Assembly: GCF_900111485.1 (NCBI RefSeq)
Contig: NZ_FOIC01000012.1
Span: forward strand, 33,364-97,363
DNA: 64,000 bases
Direction: 5' to 3'
Source of the DNA: Natrinema hispanicum
GTDB lineage: Archaea > Halobacteriota > Halobacteria > Halobacteriales > Natrialbaceae
Positions 43,504-52,869 of this stretch are shown here, piece after piece (the first letter of the stretch is position 1; the number at the start of each line of letters is the position of its first letter). A program made the position numbers and the translations under genes. The notes beneath the pieces were generated by a model, which did not search any database, was not told where the DNA came from, and saw only the letters and a program-made list of their open reading frames with translations.

Positions 43504-44673
43504 ATGAACCGCAAACTCCTCTCGTTACTTGGAGTTGTCGTATTAATCGCTCTCGCCGGCTGTGCCGCGCCATCGGCACCCGGTGGGCAAGCCAACGAGA
43601 CGACCGAGCTCCCAAAAGAGTGGCCTGATCGGAAGGTCTTTGACGAAGACCTCAGAGAAGGCGAGTCGAAAAACAACTTCGCGTACCGGAACGCGACTTC
43701 CGGCGACGAGGTGCAGTTCTCCCCCAAGGAGATGAACAACTCGACGCTCCCCTCGAACGAAGAGGAGCGCGAGATGGTTCTCTACGGGCGTGAACTTATG
43801 CGAAACACCTCCCAGGCAATGCCGGAACACGTCGGCAACGAACTCTCCTGTGCCAGCTGCCACGGTGGCACTGACCCGCGCTACGGGATGACACAGGGGA
43901 TGGTCGGGCAGGACATCGACATGATTCCGCTCGTGGGCACCCACGCGGACCTACCGGAGTGGACGTCTCGGCGCGACCGAATGCGTGACTCGCGCCAGCG
44001 CCTGATGGGCTGTTTCGACCGGAGTATGAACTCCCAGAACTCCACCGAGGGGACGCCAGCCTACGACAGTCGCGAAATGCAGGCGATGGAGGCGTACATG
44101 CAGTGGCTGAGCGAAGGCGTGCCAGTGAAGGGACAGCCCTACTGGTCACACCTGAACAAGCCCGAAGGTGACGAGAAGAAACCGATCGAAGAGGTCAACC
44201 CCGTGCGTGGTGCCGAACTCTACCTCGAGAACTGTGCGTCCTGTCACGGCGATGATGGACAGGGTATCGAGGGAAGTGCACCGCCACTGTGGGGGCCGGG
44301 CGCGTTCAACGATGGTGCCGGCATGAGCCGGATGTACACCTCGGCCTCGTTCATCCGCGAGGCGATGCCGTACGGCACGCCACATACGGTCAGCGACTGG
44401 AGTGACGTCCAGGACATCGCCGGCTACATGAACGGCCACGACCGTCCCGCATTCGTCGAGAAAGAGCAGGACTTCCCGACGTCCGGACCGCCGAAAGAGG
44501 GTATCTACTACCCACGGACGCAGGAAGAGCTCGGCTACGACATGAACCCAATGCGCAAGAAACTCGAGATCGCCGGGATCCCAACCGGGACTGAATCGCT
44601 CAACGAGAGCGACATCCCCGACGACGTCGAGTACTACGACCAGCCGCTTCGCAACGAATCGGTCGACGGCTAA
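43504..44673 (+). CDS. Dihaem cytochrome c lipoprotein, TsdA-like (putative thiosulfate dehydrogenase)
   Basis: 389 residues. Signal with lipobox LALAGC, so anchored outside the membrane. Two haem c motifs: CASCH near residue 119 and CASCH near 242. After the first, GCFDRSMNSQN holds a cysteine 50 residues past the haem histidine. In bacterial thiosulfate dehydrogenase TsdA this GCxxRSMN segment gives the unusual Cys axial ligand. After the second haem, FIREAMPYGTPHTVSDWSDVQDIAGYMNGHDRP matches the TsdA region whose methionine ligates haem 2; the neighbouring lysine is alanine here. TsdA oxidises thiosulfate to tetrathionate or the reverse. Surrounded by its maturation genes. Substrate is inferred. 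Confidence 0.7.
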   Translation: MNRKLLSLLGVVVLIALAGCAAPSAPGGQANETTELPKEWPDRKVFDEDLREGESKNNFAYRNATSGDEVQFSPKEMNNSTLPSNEEEREMVLYGRELMRNTSQAMPEHVGNELSCASCHGGTDPRYGMTQGMVGQDIDMIPLVGTHADLPEWTSRRDRMRDSRQRLMGCFDRSMNSQNSTEGTPAYDSREMQAMEAYMQWLSEGVPVKGQPYWSHLNKPEGDEKKPIEEVNPVRGAELYLENCASCHGDDGQGIEGSAPPLWGPGAFNDGAGMSRMYTSASFIREAMPYGTPHTVSDWSDVQDIAGYMNGHDRPAFVEKEQDFPTSGPPKEGIYYPRTQEELGYDMNPMRKKLEIAGIPTGTESLNESDIPDDVEYYDQPLRNESVDG

Positions 44674-44751
44674 GCCGTCGCCGATAGTCGCCGCGGATCC
44701 GTCGGTATCGGATCCAGCACGTTCTTTTGACTCGTGTTATAACATCGCGTC

Positions 44752-45438
44752 ATGTTCGATGTGGCCGGACTCGTCGCTGTGTTCGTTGCAGGGACACTGA
44801 CTGCACTGACGCCCTGTTGTCTCCCCATGATCCCGCCCCTTCTCGCGGGCAGTACCGGCCATCGACTGCGACCGGTCGCGATCGTCGCAGGAAGTATCGC
44901 CTCGTTTACTGCACTCGGCATTATTACGTCGCTGCTCAGTTCCGTGACGCCGGAGACGCTCAGAGTCCCCTTCGTGCTCCTGATCATTGCGTTTGGCGCG
45001 ATCATGGCTGACGACGACCTTCACGACGCCTACACGACCGCTGCGTCACGGATCACTGGCCCGGCATCCCGGGTGACGACGAGCGTCGAAAACACACGGC
45101 ATCCACTCACCAGTGGCTTCGTCCTGGGCCTGTTTCTCGGCATCATCTGGCTTCCCTGTGTCGGTCCCGTCCTCGGCAGCGTCCTCGCGTACGTCGGCAC
45201 GTCCGGTGATGTGACGCGGAGCGCGACGCTTCTGTTCACGTATGGTGTCGGATTCTCGGGCCCACTGCTGGCGGTCGCCTACGGTGGCAAACGGGCGAGT
45301 ACGATGCTTACGACCCGTGTCCGTTCGCTCGAGCGGCCCGCGCTGGTCCGCCGAGTGAGCGGGTACGCGCTCGTCCTGACTGGCATTGGCCTGTTGTTCG
45401 AACTCGATAAGGCGCTCTTGGCAGTGCTCGTCGGATAA
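44752..45438 (+). CDS. CcdA/DsbD-type transmembrane thiol transporter
   Basis: 228 residues, six membrane helices. The two half-repeats carry the conserved cysteines LTALTPCCLPMIPPLLAGS and IIWLPCVGPVLGSVLAYVG. Such proteins move electrons from cytoplasmic thioredoxin to outside thiol proteins. It supplies the thioredoxin-like protein at 42861; together they equal a split DsbD. Located between the cytochrome gene and ccmC on the same strand. Confidence 0.9.
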   Translation: MFDVAGLVAVFVAGTLTALTPCCLPMIPPLLAGSTGHRLRPVAIVAGSIASFTALGIITSLLSSVTPETLRVPFVLLIIAFGAIMADDDLHDAYTTAASRITGPASRVTTSVENTRHPLTSGFVLGLFLGIIWLPCVGPVLGSVLAYVGTSGDVTRSATLLFTYGVGFSGPLLAVAYGGKRASTMLTTRVRSLERPALVRRVSGYALVLTGIGLLFELDKALLAVLVG

Positions 45439-45481
45439 CGACTGGAAAAAAACTAAGTCAGGTGCTTTCAAGTACTGCGGT

Positions 45482-46204
45482 ATGCGTACGTTTTCGCGAC
45501 AGCTCGCATCACTCATCCGGCTGCTTCGGTGGATCATGTGGAGTCGGGTCGTAAGATGGGGCGCGTTTGCGTTCGGTCTGACCTCGCTTGCACTCATCTT
45601 CAGCGTCGCCTCCCGGACCATGTACGGCATCGAACACGGGATCAACCTCATCGCATACTGGCACATTCCGCTGGCGTTTCTCACTGCGTCTGCGCTGTCG
45701 ACGACGTTCATCGGGAGCCTGCTGTATCTCCGGTACGACGGCCGATTCTGGAATCGCCTCGCTCACAGCGGCGGCGAAATCGGCTTCCTATTCGCGACGT
45801 TGACGCTCGCGACAGGGAGTATGTGGGGACGGGTCGTGTGGAATTCCTGGTGGGAGTGGAGCGACATTCGACTCGTCACGTTTCTGATCGTCTGGCTGAT
45901 CTATGCTGGCTACCTCGCCGTGTACGCTTCGACCGAACGGGGAAGCGACGAGCGCTTTGCCGCTGTGTACGGCGTCGTTGCGTTCGTCACGGTCCCGATT
46001 ACGTACACGGCCGGTCGACTCTGGTCGCCGACGTTTCATGAGCCGACGATTGCGAACTCGAGCGTGAGTGCGAATATCGACCCGATGATCCTCGCGATTT
46101 CGTTTCTCGCGCTGGCGTTACTCTATATATACGTGCTAGCTATTCGCATTCGTGTCCACGAAATCGAAGATAAAATTATCCTTCAGAAAGAAGAGGTGCG
46201 GTAA
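45482..46204 (+). CDS. ccmC: Haem-handling membrane protein CcmC
   Basis: 240 residues, six membrane helices. The tryptophan-rich motif is SMWGRVVWNSWWEWSDIRL, and the flanking conserved histidines occur in AYWHIPLAFLTAS and LWSPTFHEPTI. CcmC loads haem onto CcmE. Start at 45482 with 43 bases from the ccdA stop. The stop codon is one base before the ATG of a 38-residue CcmD. Confidence 0.92.
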   Translation: MRTFSRQLASLIRLLRWIMWSRVVRWGAFAFGLTSLALIFSVASRTMYGIEHGINLIAYWHIPLAFLTASALSTTFIGSLLYLRYDGRFWNRLAHSGGEIGFLFATLTLATGSMWGRVVWNSWWEWSDIRLVTFLIVWLIYAGYLAVYASTERGSDERFAAVYGVVAFVTVPITYTAGRLWSPTFHEPTIANSSVSANIDPMILAISFLALALLYIYVLAIRIRVHEIEDKIILQKEEVR

Positions 46205-46205
46205 G

Positions 46206-46322
46206 ATGGATACTCTTCTCCTCGCTGGATACGGGTCCGTGTTCGTGGTATTGTTCGTGTATTTGTTCTACATGCAGCGGCAGTTACGCCGCCTCGAACG
46301 CCAACTGCAGGATCTGCAGTAA
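46206..46322 (+). CDS. ccmD: CcmD-like haem-transfer accessory peptide (38 aa)
   Basis: A 38-codon ORF one base after ccmC: LAGYGSVFVVLFVYLFYMQRQLRRLERQLQDLQ. One membrane helix followed by a basic then amphipathic tail is exactly the CcmD pattern (in bacteria 40-70 residues), and its place behind ccmC is the usual one. CcmD helps release holo-CcmE from CcmC. Easily missed by gene callers. Confidence 0.8.
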   Translation: MDTLLLAGYGSVFVVLFVYLFYMQRQLRRLERQLQDLQ

Positions 46323-46445
46323 TCGCTGACGCAGTAATCGATTGATACGCTGTCGGATGATTCCGGGGATTCTGCCGGGCTGAGTGGTACTGCTCGGCGT
46401 CAAACGTCGACTCGAAGAGCGGAACGCGTTCGCGGCGAGTGTGCG

Positions 46446-48101
46446 TTAGACGGCGTCCGGACCGGTCTTGCCGGTCCGGACTTGCGTCGCGTCCTCGACG
46501 GGCATGACGAAGATCTTGCCGTCGCCGGGTTCGCCGGTCTCGGCAGCCCCACGGATGGCGTCGACGACCTCCTGTGCGGGGATGTCGGCGACGACACATT
46601 CGATTTTGACCTTCTGGTGGAGATCGACCGTGTACTCCTCGCCGCGCCACTGGCCTTTCTTGGCGGGTTGAGAGCCCCGTCCAGAGACGTTGGTGACGGT
46701 CAGCGACGGTGCGCCGACGCCAGCGAGGGCGGTTTTGATCTGGCCGAGGCGGTCGGGGCGGACGATCGCCGTGACCATCTTGATCTCGCCGTCGTTTGGC
46801 ATCCCGCCGTCGGAACGGATGATTTCGCTGGCGCTGCCACCGTCGGTCGCAACGTCGGGCTTGCCGAACTCGGGGTAGGTATCGACGCCGTGTTCGGAGA
46901 CGTCGAGCCCGTCGCGTTCGTGGTCGGGCGAGACGCGGGCCTGACCAGCCGCTTTGAACGCATACCAGATGGCCGCTGTCGTCGCGATCGTCCAGGCGCT
47001 GATGAGGACGACGCCGGTGAGCTGTGCGATGAACGCACTTGCGACGCTATCGACGACGCCCGGGGCGGCAACGAACGGGAACAGCAGCGTGCCGAGGATG
47101 CCCGCCGAGCCATGGACGGGGAAGACTGCACACACGTCGTCGATTTTGAGGTACTGTTCGACGATCTCGAAGACGATCGGCAGCTGTGCGCCGGCGAGGC
47201 CACCGACCACGAACGCGCCCCACCACGCAGTGGTGTTGGGAATCGCCGTGATGCCGACCAGACCGGCCAGCAGGCCGTTGGCGACGTATAGCGTGTCGAC
47301 TTTGCCGGTCTTGAGCCAGGCAACGAGGCCGGCTCCCATCGCGCCGCAGGCCATCGCAATCGTCGTCGTCATCGCGACGCGACCGAGCTGGTCGCCGAGG
47401 AAGACGCCGTTTTCCATATCGATGATCGCCGACGTGCCGACGTTGAAGCCGTACCAGCCAAAGGCGAGGATCAACGTCCCCAGAACGGCGAAGGTCAGCG
47501 AGTGGCCGGGGATGACGTTCGCGGACCCGTCGCTGTTGTACCGGTCCATGCGCGGGCCGAGCACCCATGCAGCGGTGAGGCCGGCGATGCCGCCCATCCC
47601 ATGGACGATCATGCCGCCCGCGAAGTCAGCGAACGGCGTGCCAGTGATCGTCTCGATGTAGCCACCGGCCCACGTGAGTCCGGTGACGACGGGGTAGATG
47701 ACCGCTGCCAGCAGGAACGTGTAGGTGACGTACGCACGGAGCTTCGCCCGTCCGGCGACGGCACCCGACACGATGGTCGCGGCGGTCATCGCGAAGACCG
47801 CGCCGTACAGCCAGTCCATCCAGCCGACCGGATCGCTCTGGAAACCGGGCGTGAAGCCGCTTCCAGCCACCACGCCCTCGACGCCGACGCCGATGAGGAA
47901 AAACACCGTCACGCCGACGCTCCAGGTCAACAGGTTCTTCGTCAACTGGTTCGCCACGTTCTTCGAACGCACCTGCCCCGCCTCGAGCATGGCGAAGCCG
48001 GCGTGCATGAAGAAGATCAGGAACGTGGCGACCAGGATCCACGTGTAGTTGATCGACTCCATCAGCATCTCGGTCTCGGCCTGCAAGAGCGTCGCTTCCA
48101 T
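46446..48101 (-). CDS. amt: Ammonium transporter fused to a P-II signalling domain
   Basis: 551 residues. Residues 1-405 form an Amt channel with eleven helices. The twin histidines are in [13 protein letters not shown] and [13 protein letters not shown], the phenylalanine gate region is [19 protein letters not shown], and the conserved [10 protein letters not shown] is present. After a polar linker (about 406-440) comes a P-II (GlnB/GlnK) domain: [20 protein letters not shown]-loop [21 protein letters not shown] with its tyrosine, and the B-loop [15 protein letters not shown]. Normally GlnK is a separate protein that blocks the channel when nitrogen is plentiful; here it is tethered. Start at 48101, where [13 protein letters not shown] begins. 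Confidence 0.92.
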   Translation of the reverse strand: MEATLLQAETEMLMESINYTWILVATFLIFFMHAGFAMLEAGQVRSKNVANQLTKNLLTWSVGVTVFFLIGVGVEGVVAGSGFTPGFQSDPVGWMDWLYGAVFAMTAATIVSGAVAGRAKLRAYVTYTFLLAAVIYPVVTGLTWAGGYIETITGTPFADFAGGMIVHGMGGIAGLTAAWVLGPRMDRYNSDGSANVIPGHSLTFAVLGTLILAFGWYGFNVGTSAIIDMENGVFLGDQLGRVAMTTTIAMACGAMGAGLVAWLKTGKVDTLYVANGLLAGLVGITAIPNTTAWWGAFVVGGLAGAQLPIVFEIVEQYLKIDDVCAVFPVHGSAGILGTLLFPFVAAPGVVDSVASAFIAQLTGVVLISAWTIATTAAIWYAFKAAGQARVSPDHERDGLDVSEHGVDTYPEFGKPDVATDGGSASEIIRSDGGMPNDGEIKMVTAIVRPDRLGQIKTALAGVGAPSLTVTNVSGRGSQPAKKGQWRGEEYTVDLHQKVKIECVVADIPAQEVVDAIRGAAETGEPGDGKIFVMPVEDATQVRTGKTGPDAV

Positions 48102-48576
48102 CAGACGCTCACCTCGGGAGTCCACACATCGCATGCGCTATCGATCGAATGATCGTGCTTTTCTCCTGCAATCAGCACCGCATTCGTGTTCCAAATCACG
48201 TTTCAACTCGTAGCTCTTGTACCATTTAAGGATTAGTGTTGTTGTTTGTCCAAAATAAACTCTGTAATAGGCCCATACGGACAAAGCTAAATTAGGTATA
48301 ATGTGTATAAGGATCTCAGCAATGGAGACTGTTTCCCGCTGCGGTTATATTCTATGCGTTTGTCAACCTCCTCGATCGTCGACGCACCGTGTCAGCGGGG
48401 GAACAGCCGGGTCTCCCGCCGTCGTTGTGGGGCATTTCGGCGGCCCGTCGCTCGCGCGCGGCAGATCTTGCCACCACGCGCTGGCGTGCCACCCGGTTCT
48501 TGACATTCGTCTACATACCAGTCTCGAGCACTCACAGCCGATCGATTCAAAAGTAGTCCCGCCGCCAGTCGTCACA
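48102..48576. other. 475-base non-coding region between amt and hemB
   Basis: Holds the amt promoter: AT-rich runs such as ACCATTTAAGG and CAAAATAAACTC (48215-48270) read towards amt on the reverse strand. Short ORFs here are not convincing. No palindrome above chance was seen. Confidence 0.45.
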
Positions 48577-49584
48577 CTACAGTTGTGGCGCGATGTCTTC
48601 CGCGAAGTACGTCAGAATCAGGTCCGCACCCGCTCGTTTGATCGACAGCAGTGACTCGAGTGCCACTGCCTCGAGATCCAGCCAGCCCTTCTCGGCGGCG
48701 GCATGCAGCATGGCGTACTCGCCGGAGACGTTGTAGGCTGCGACGGGGTGGTCGAACTCCCGGCGGATGGCGCTGACGATGTCGAGATACGGCAGGGCGG
48801 GCTTGACCATCATGACGTCTGCGCCCTCCTCGGCGTCGAGTCGGACCTCTCGCAGGGCCTCGCGGGCGTTCGCGGGGTCCATCTGGTAGTGTCGCCGGTT
48901 GCCAAACGACGGCGCGCCGTCGGCGGCGTCCCGGAAGGGACCGTAGAACGCGCTCTCGTACTTGGCCGCGTAGCTCATAATCGGGACGTGCTCGAATCCC
49001 GCTTCGTCTAACGCTGACCGGATCGCACCGACCATGCCGTCCATCATCCCGCTTGGCGCGATCATGTCCGCGCCCGCGCGGGCATGAGAGACGGCGATCT
49101 TCTCGAGCGCCGCGAGCGTCGCGTCGTTGTCGACGGTCATCGTCGGCTCACAGGCAGGGCCGTCCGCGAGCGCACCGCCGCGCAGTTCCTCCTCGAGTGG
49201 CCCGCAGTGGCCGTGGTCGGTATATTCACAGAGACAGACGTCGGTGATGACGTAGGCGTCGGTCTCGCTCGTAACCTGGCGCAGCGCCTCCTGAATAACG
49301 CCGTCGTCGGCCCAGGCGCGGGTTCCTTCGGGGTCTTTCGACTCCGGAATGCCGAACAGCATGACCGCCTCGACGCCGGTCTCGAGCACTTCCTCGACGC
49401 GGGCGACGGCGTCGTCGACTGGCACTCGCTCGTGGCCGGGCATCGACTCGATCGGGACGCGTTCGTCGGTCGTCGCGTCGACGAACACCGGTGCGATTAG
49501 ATCGGTCGGCTCGAGGCTCGTCTCGCTGACGAGATCGCGAACGCGGTCCTGCCGGAGTCGTCGCGGACGATGTGTGAGATCCAT
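48577..49584 (-). CDS. hemB: Porphobilinogen synthase (delta-aminolevulinate dehydratase)
   Basis: 335 residues; condenses two 5-aminolevulinates to porphobilinogen. The metal-binding cysteines are in DVCLCEYTDHGHCG (zinc form), the Schiff-base lysines in IMSYAAKYESAFYGPFRDAA and VMMVKPALPYLDIV. The start at 49584 (MDLTHRPRRLRQD) matches family starts; the longer ORF adds unconserved sequence. Together with hemL, hemC and hemD in this window it supplies every step from glutamate-semialdehyde to uroporphyrinogen III. Confidence 0.95.
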   Translation of the reverse strand: MDLTHRPRRLRQDRVRDLVSETSLEPTDLIAPVFVDATTDERVPIESMPGHERVPVDDAVARVEEVLETGVEAVMLFGIPESKDPEGTRAWADDGVIQEALRQVTSETDAYVITDVCLCEYTDHGHCGPLEEELRGGALADGPACEPTMTVDNDATLAALEKIAVSHARAGADMIAPSGMMDGMVGAIRSALDEAGFEHVPIMSYAAKYESAFYGPFRDAADGAPSFGNRRHYQMDPANAREALREVRLDAEEGADVMMVKPALPYLDIVSAIRREFDHPVAAYNVSGEYAMLHAAAEKGWLDLEAVALESLLSIKRAGADLILTYFAEDIAPQL

Positions 49585-49674
49585 ACCGGAGTTACTGACG
49601 GAACGTCCAAAAGCAGTGCGTTCGTACTCGTCGGCGGTCGTTGCCCTACTCGAGTGCCGATCGACTCCCAATGA

Positions 49675-50046
<372 letters not shown>

Positions 50047-50211
50047 TTATTCGGCGCGGTCGACGTCGACTTTCTCTTTGAGGCTCTCGAGCCCATCAGC
50101 TTCAGCGAGCTCCTGTAACCGCTCGCGGAAGTGTTCCTCGCAGAGACCGACTTTCAGTCCATCGGACTCGGCTGCGAAGGCAGCTTCGCGGTCACAGTAG
50201 TGGCAGTTCAT
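50047..50211 (-). CDS. Small zinc-binding haloarchaeal protein (DUF6757-like)
   Basis: 54 residues: MNCHYCDREAAFAAESDG...LCEEHFRERLQELAEA. CxxC followed by C-x2-H about 20 residues on is a treble-clef-like zinc knuckle. Its stop codon directly abuts the ferredoxin stop on the other strand. I recognise it as a small conserved haloarchaeal family; function unknown. Confidence 0.75.
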   Translation of the reverse strand: MNCHYCDREAAFAAESDGLKVGLCEEHFRERLQELAEADGLESLKEKVDVDRAE

Positions 50212-50255
50212 ACTCAGCCGTACGGGCCACGACGCATTGAACCCTCCGCTCGCGG

Positions 50256-51044
50256 TCAGTTAGTACCGTCGGCTGTCAGTTCGAGGCGCTCGTAGGCCCC
50301 CCGGGAGAGCCCGTCGATACCAAGGCGCTCGTTGTGTGCGTCGCTGCCGCCGGTGGCGAGCAGATCGTGACGCTCGAGCGCGCGTTCGACTGGTTTGCGG
50401 TCGATGTCACGACCGTACGGATACTGGAGTTCGACGGCGTCGAGGTCGGCCGAAAGCGCGAGTGCCTGCTCGGGATCGCGGTACCGCAACGGATGGGCAA
50501 GCGAGACGAGTCGACACGACTCGGCCAGTGCCGCCCGCCCCCGCTCGAACGAGGGGACCTCGCGGGGCACGTAACACGGACAGTCAGAGCCAATGAGATG
50601 ATCGAACGCGCCCTGATAGTCGTACTCGATAGTGGGGTGAGCGTCGATCGCCCGCGCGATGTGTGGCCGTCCGAATCCGCTGTCGATCGTTACGCCGAGA
50701 TCGACCCCTAGCCGCGACTCCACGCAGTCGACGATCGCCCGGCCGCGTTCCATGCGGTTTTCCTGAATCGACTCGAGGATCGCCTCGAGTTCTGCACTCG
50801 GCTCGAGGCCATAGCCCAGCAGATCGATTCGCTGGGAAGCGTCGGTCCCGACCCGCAACTCGATCCCGTGGATCAGCGTCACGCCGTCGCGTTCGACGAC
50901 CGGGCTGTCGAACGGCTGGACCCGGTCGTGGTCCGTCACCGCGACGACGTCGACGCCGTCACGGCGCGCGACCTCGGGGACCGCCTCGAGTGGAAGACTC
51001 CCGTCCGAGCGGGTGGTATGGACGTGTAAGTCCGCGTATGGCAT
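50256..51044 (-). CDS. PHP-domain phosphoesterase (RNase AM / YciV-like)
   Basis: 262 residues. Motifs: MPYADLHVHTTRSDGS, AVTDHDRVQPFD, IHGIELRVG, SLAHPLRYRDPEQ and GGSDAHN. Length and the inserted helical middle (ILESIQENRMERGRAIVDCVESRLG) match the YciV/TrpH-type PHP proteins, which include 5'-3' exoribonucleases and 3',5'-nucleotide phosphatases. Start at 51044, giving the conserved DLHVH at residue 5. The ORF remains open upstream without similarity. Confidence 0.85.
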   Translation of the reverse strand: MPYADLHVHTTRSDGSLPLEAVPEVARRDGVDVVAVTDHDRVQPFDSPVVERDGVTLIHGIELRVGTDASQRIDLLGYGLEPSAELEAILESIQENRMERGRAIVDCVESRLGVDLGVTIDSGFGRPHIARAIDAHPTIEYDYQGAFDHLIGSDCPCYVPREVPSFERGRAALAESCRLVSLAHPLRYRDPEQALALSADLDAVELQYPYGRDIDRKPVERALERHDLLATGGSDAHNERLGIDGLSRGAYERLELTADGTN

Positions 51045-51212
51045 ATCGTACCTCAACAGGGCCGTTCCTAAAGGCGTTTCTCCGGGCCTGGACCCATCCT
51101 CGGACGAGTAACGTACTTGCTGACTGTCTACTAGGCATATAAGGAACCTAGTGAGACTAGAAAACATGCATGGACAATGTTTATAATTATCGTTCACGGA
51201 TGATGGGGCGTA

Positions 51213-51500
51213 ATGCTGCTCAATGGCACCGGCGACGTCATCGACGACCACGACTACCCCGCCACGACTGAGGAACTGATCGACGAATACGGGGATCGGA
51301 CCCTCGAACTCCCCAACGGGTCCGAAACGGTCGGCGACGTACTCGCCCGCCTCGAGTCCGAAACCTTCGAGCACCCGGAAGACGCGCGTCTCGCCGTCTA
51401 CTCTGCTGTCAGCAACAAGGCTGTCGGCCGCGTCGGCTACAGCGACCGTGACCCGACACCGGTCGGGAGTCCGTACTCGCCCGACGCCGTTTCGTTCTAA
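51213..51500 (+). CDS. Small haloarchaeal protein (DUF5789-like)
   Basis: 95 residues: MLLNGTGDVIDDHDYPATTEELIDEYGDRTLELPNG, then GDVLARLESETFEHPEDAR and YSAVSNKAVGRVGYSDRDP. This pattern is the DUF5789/DUF2795-type helical family common in haloarchaea. TATA-like GTTTATAATTA lies about 30 bases before the ATG. Function unknown. Between this and the next gene 174 bases hold nothing recognised. Confidence 0.78.
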   Translation: MLLNGTGDVIDDHDYPATTEELIDEYGDRTLELPNGSETVGDVLARLESETFEHPEDARLAVYSAVSNKAVGRVGYSDRDPTPVGSPYSPDAVSF

Positions 51501-51674
51501 GACGACGTCGCTTCTCGGATCGATTCCAGCCGACCGCGCTAGCGACCGGTTTGTTACAACTCGCGTGCGTTTTCACGTGGTATCCAACTCGAGTACAGCC
51601 GTGCACGTCTCCTCGCGGTCGTGTTGTAACTGCTATCTCTGAACCCAGCAGCGTGGCGAGTTGATCCCGTTCGA

Positions 51675-52682
51675 TCAGTCCAGCACCGTCAGGACATCGT
51701 CCAATTCGAGCGGAACCGCACCTTTCCGGTAGCCTTCGACATGCCCGTTCGGTCGGGTGCGGTAGACGACGGCGGGACGGTGGCGCACGTCGGGTTGCTC
51801 GCCGCGGACGGCGGCCCACTCGTCGTCCCGGAAGCTCGAGCAGTCGACGAACAGGGTTGCGCCCCCGCCGTGGTCAGCCAGCTGGCCGTTGGTTTTAGTC
51901 TCGGCAGTGTCGCGAACGGCAGCGACGGGGCCAGTGGCGGCGCGGGTGCCCGGCGGCTGTGGTCGGGTAACCTCGACGAGGACGTTGGTATCGTCGTTTT
52001 CAGCTCGAAAATCGAGCGAGTGCCCGGTCGTGACCTCGATCTCGGGGACGACATCGTAGCCGGCGTCGGTGAGAATTTTGGCGGCGATGAACTCGGCCAT
52101 CGCGGCACTCATCCGGACGCGGTCGACGTGCTCGCTGGTGCCGAGTTTGCCCGACATGACGTGTCGATGCTCGTCTAAGACGCCGGTCGAGAGAAAGTCC
52201 TCGAAGAACTGTGTCGTCTCCTGGTGGTCGGCGTCAGGAAAGCCCGCGGCGTGGTCCCGGAAGAACGCGCGAGTGGAGTCGCGGCCATCTTTGGACATGA
52301 AGACAGGCAGGAAAAACCACGAGAGATGCGGGTAATCCGCGAGCCAGGGGGACCGCTCGTGGAGCGTCGCGGTCAGTTCCCGTTTGGCCCATCGTGCGAC
52401 GTGATGGGGGACTTCCCGCCAGCCGAACTTGTCGGTCTTCCATAGCGAGGATGGCGTTTCGGTGTTGCCCATCCAGTAGGCGTCGCCGTTGGCGTGTGCA
52501 AAGAGCGCGACGTCGCCGTTTTGCATCTCGAAGCGATGTGCCCGCCAGTTGCCGCCGATCTTGAACCAGGGCGTGACGGATTCTGCGCCGATGTTCGACT
52601 GAAGCGGCTGGAGAATCTCTTGGTGGATGCGCCCGTCGTTCCACGACTGGGGCGAGTAACGAAAGCGAAGCGGCCGTGCCAC
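51675..52682 (-). CDS. Haloarchaeal DUF5784-like protein, possible nuclease fold
   Basis: 335 residues from a GTG (ARPLRFRYSPQSWNDGRIHQEIL). The first two thirds are helical with many aromatic residues (LSWFFLPVFMSKDGRD). The C-terminal third contains ILTDAGYDVVPEIEVTTGHSLDF and NVLVEVTRP, which resembles the strand arrangement D...ExV of PD-(D/E)xK nucleases and restriction-like domains. This is suggestive only; the lysine is replaced. An ATG nine codons upstream is possible. Confidence 0.6.
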   Translation of the reverse strand: MARPLRFRYSPQSWNDGRIHQEILQPLQSNIGAESVTPWFKIGGNWRAHRFEMQNGDVALFAHANGDAYWMGNTETPSSLWKTDKFGWREVPHHVARWAKRELTATLHERSPWLADYPHLSWFFLPVFMSKDGRDSTRAFFRDHAAGFPDADHQETTQFFEDFLSTGVLDEHRHVMSGKLGTSEHVDRVRMSAAMAEFIAAKILTDAGYDVVPEIEVTTGHSLDFRAENDDTNVLVEVTRPQPPGTRAATGPVAAVRDTAETKTNGQLADHGGGATLFVDCSSFRDDEWAAVRGEQPDVRHRPAVVYRTRPNGHVEGYRKGAVPLELDDVLTVLD

Positions 52683-52869
52683 ACTCCTTGTTAGGGTGTG
52701 CGGGTGCATATATCGTTCGCTGTCTCGCTGTCTGCTGCTGTGTGGACAGATTCGCTCGAGCACTCACACTCGAGCAACTCGCTTCCGGCCCAATCGGCGT
52801 GAGGTACGGCCGGGTATGAACGACCGTTACATTAATAGTCGCGTCTGCCGTACTATGCGTATACTTACC

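Noticed and set aside
48301..48654. 117-codon + strand ORF between amt and hemB
   Set aside because: Overlaps hemB antisense and has no recognisable protein features.
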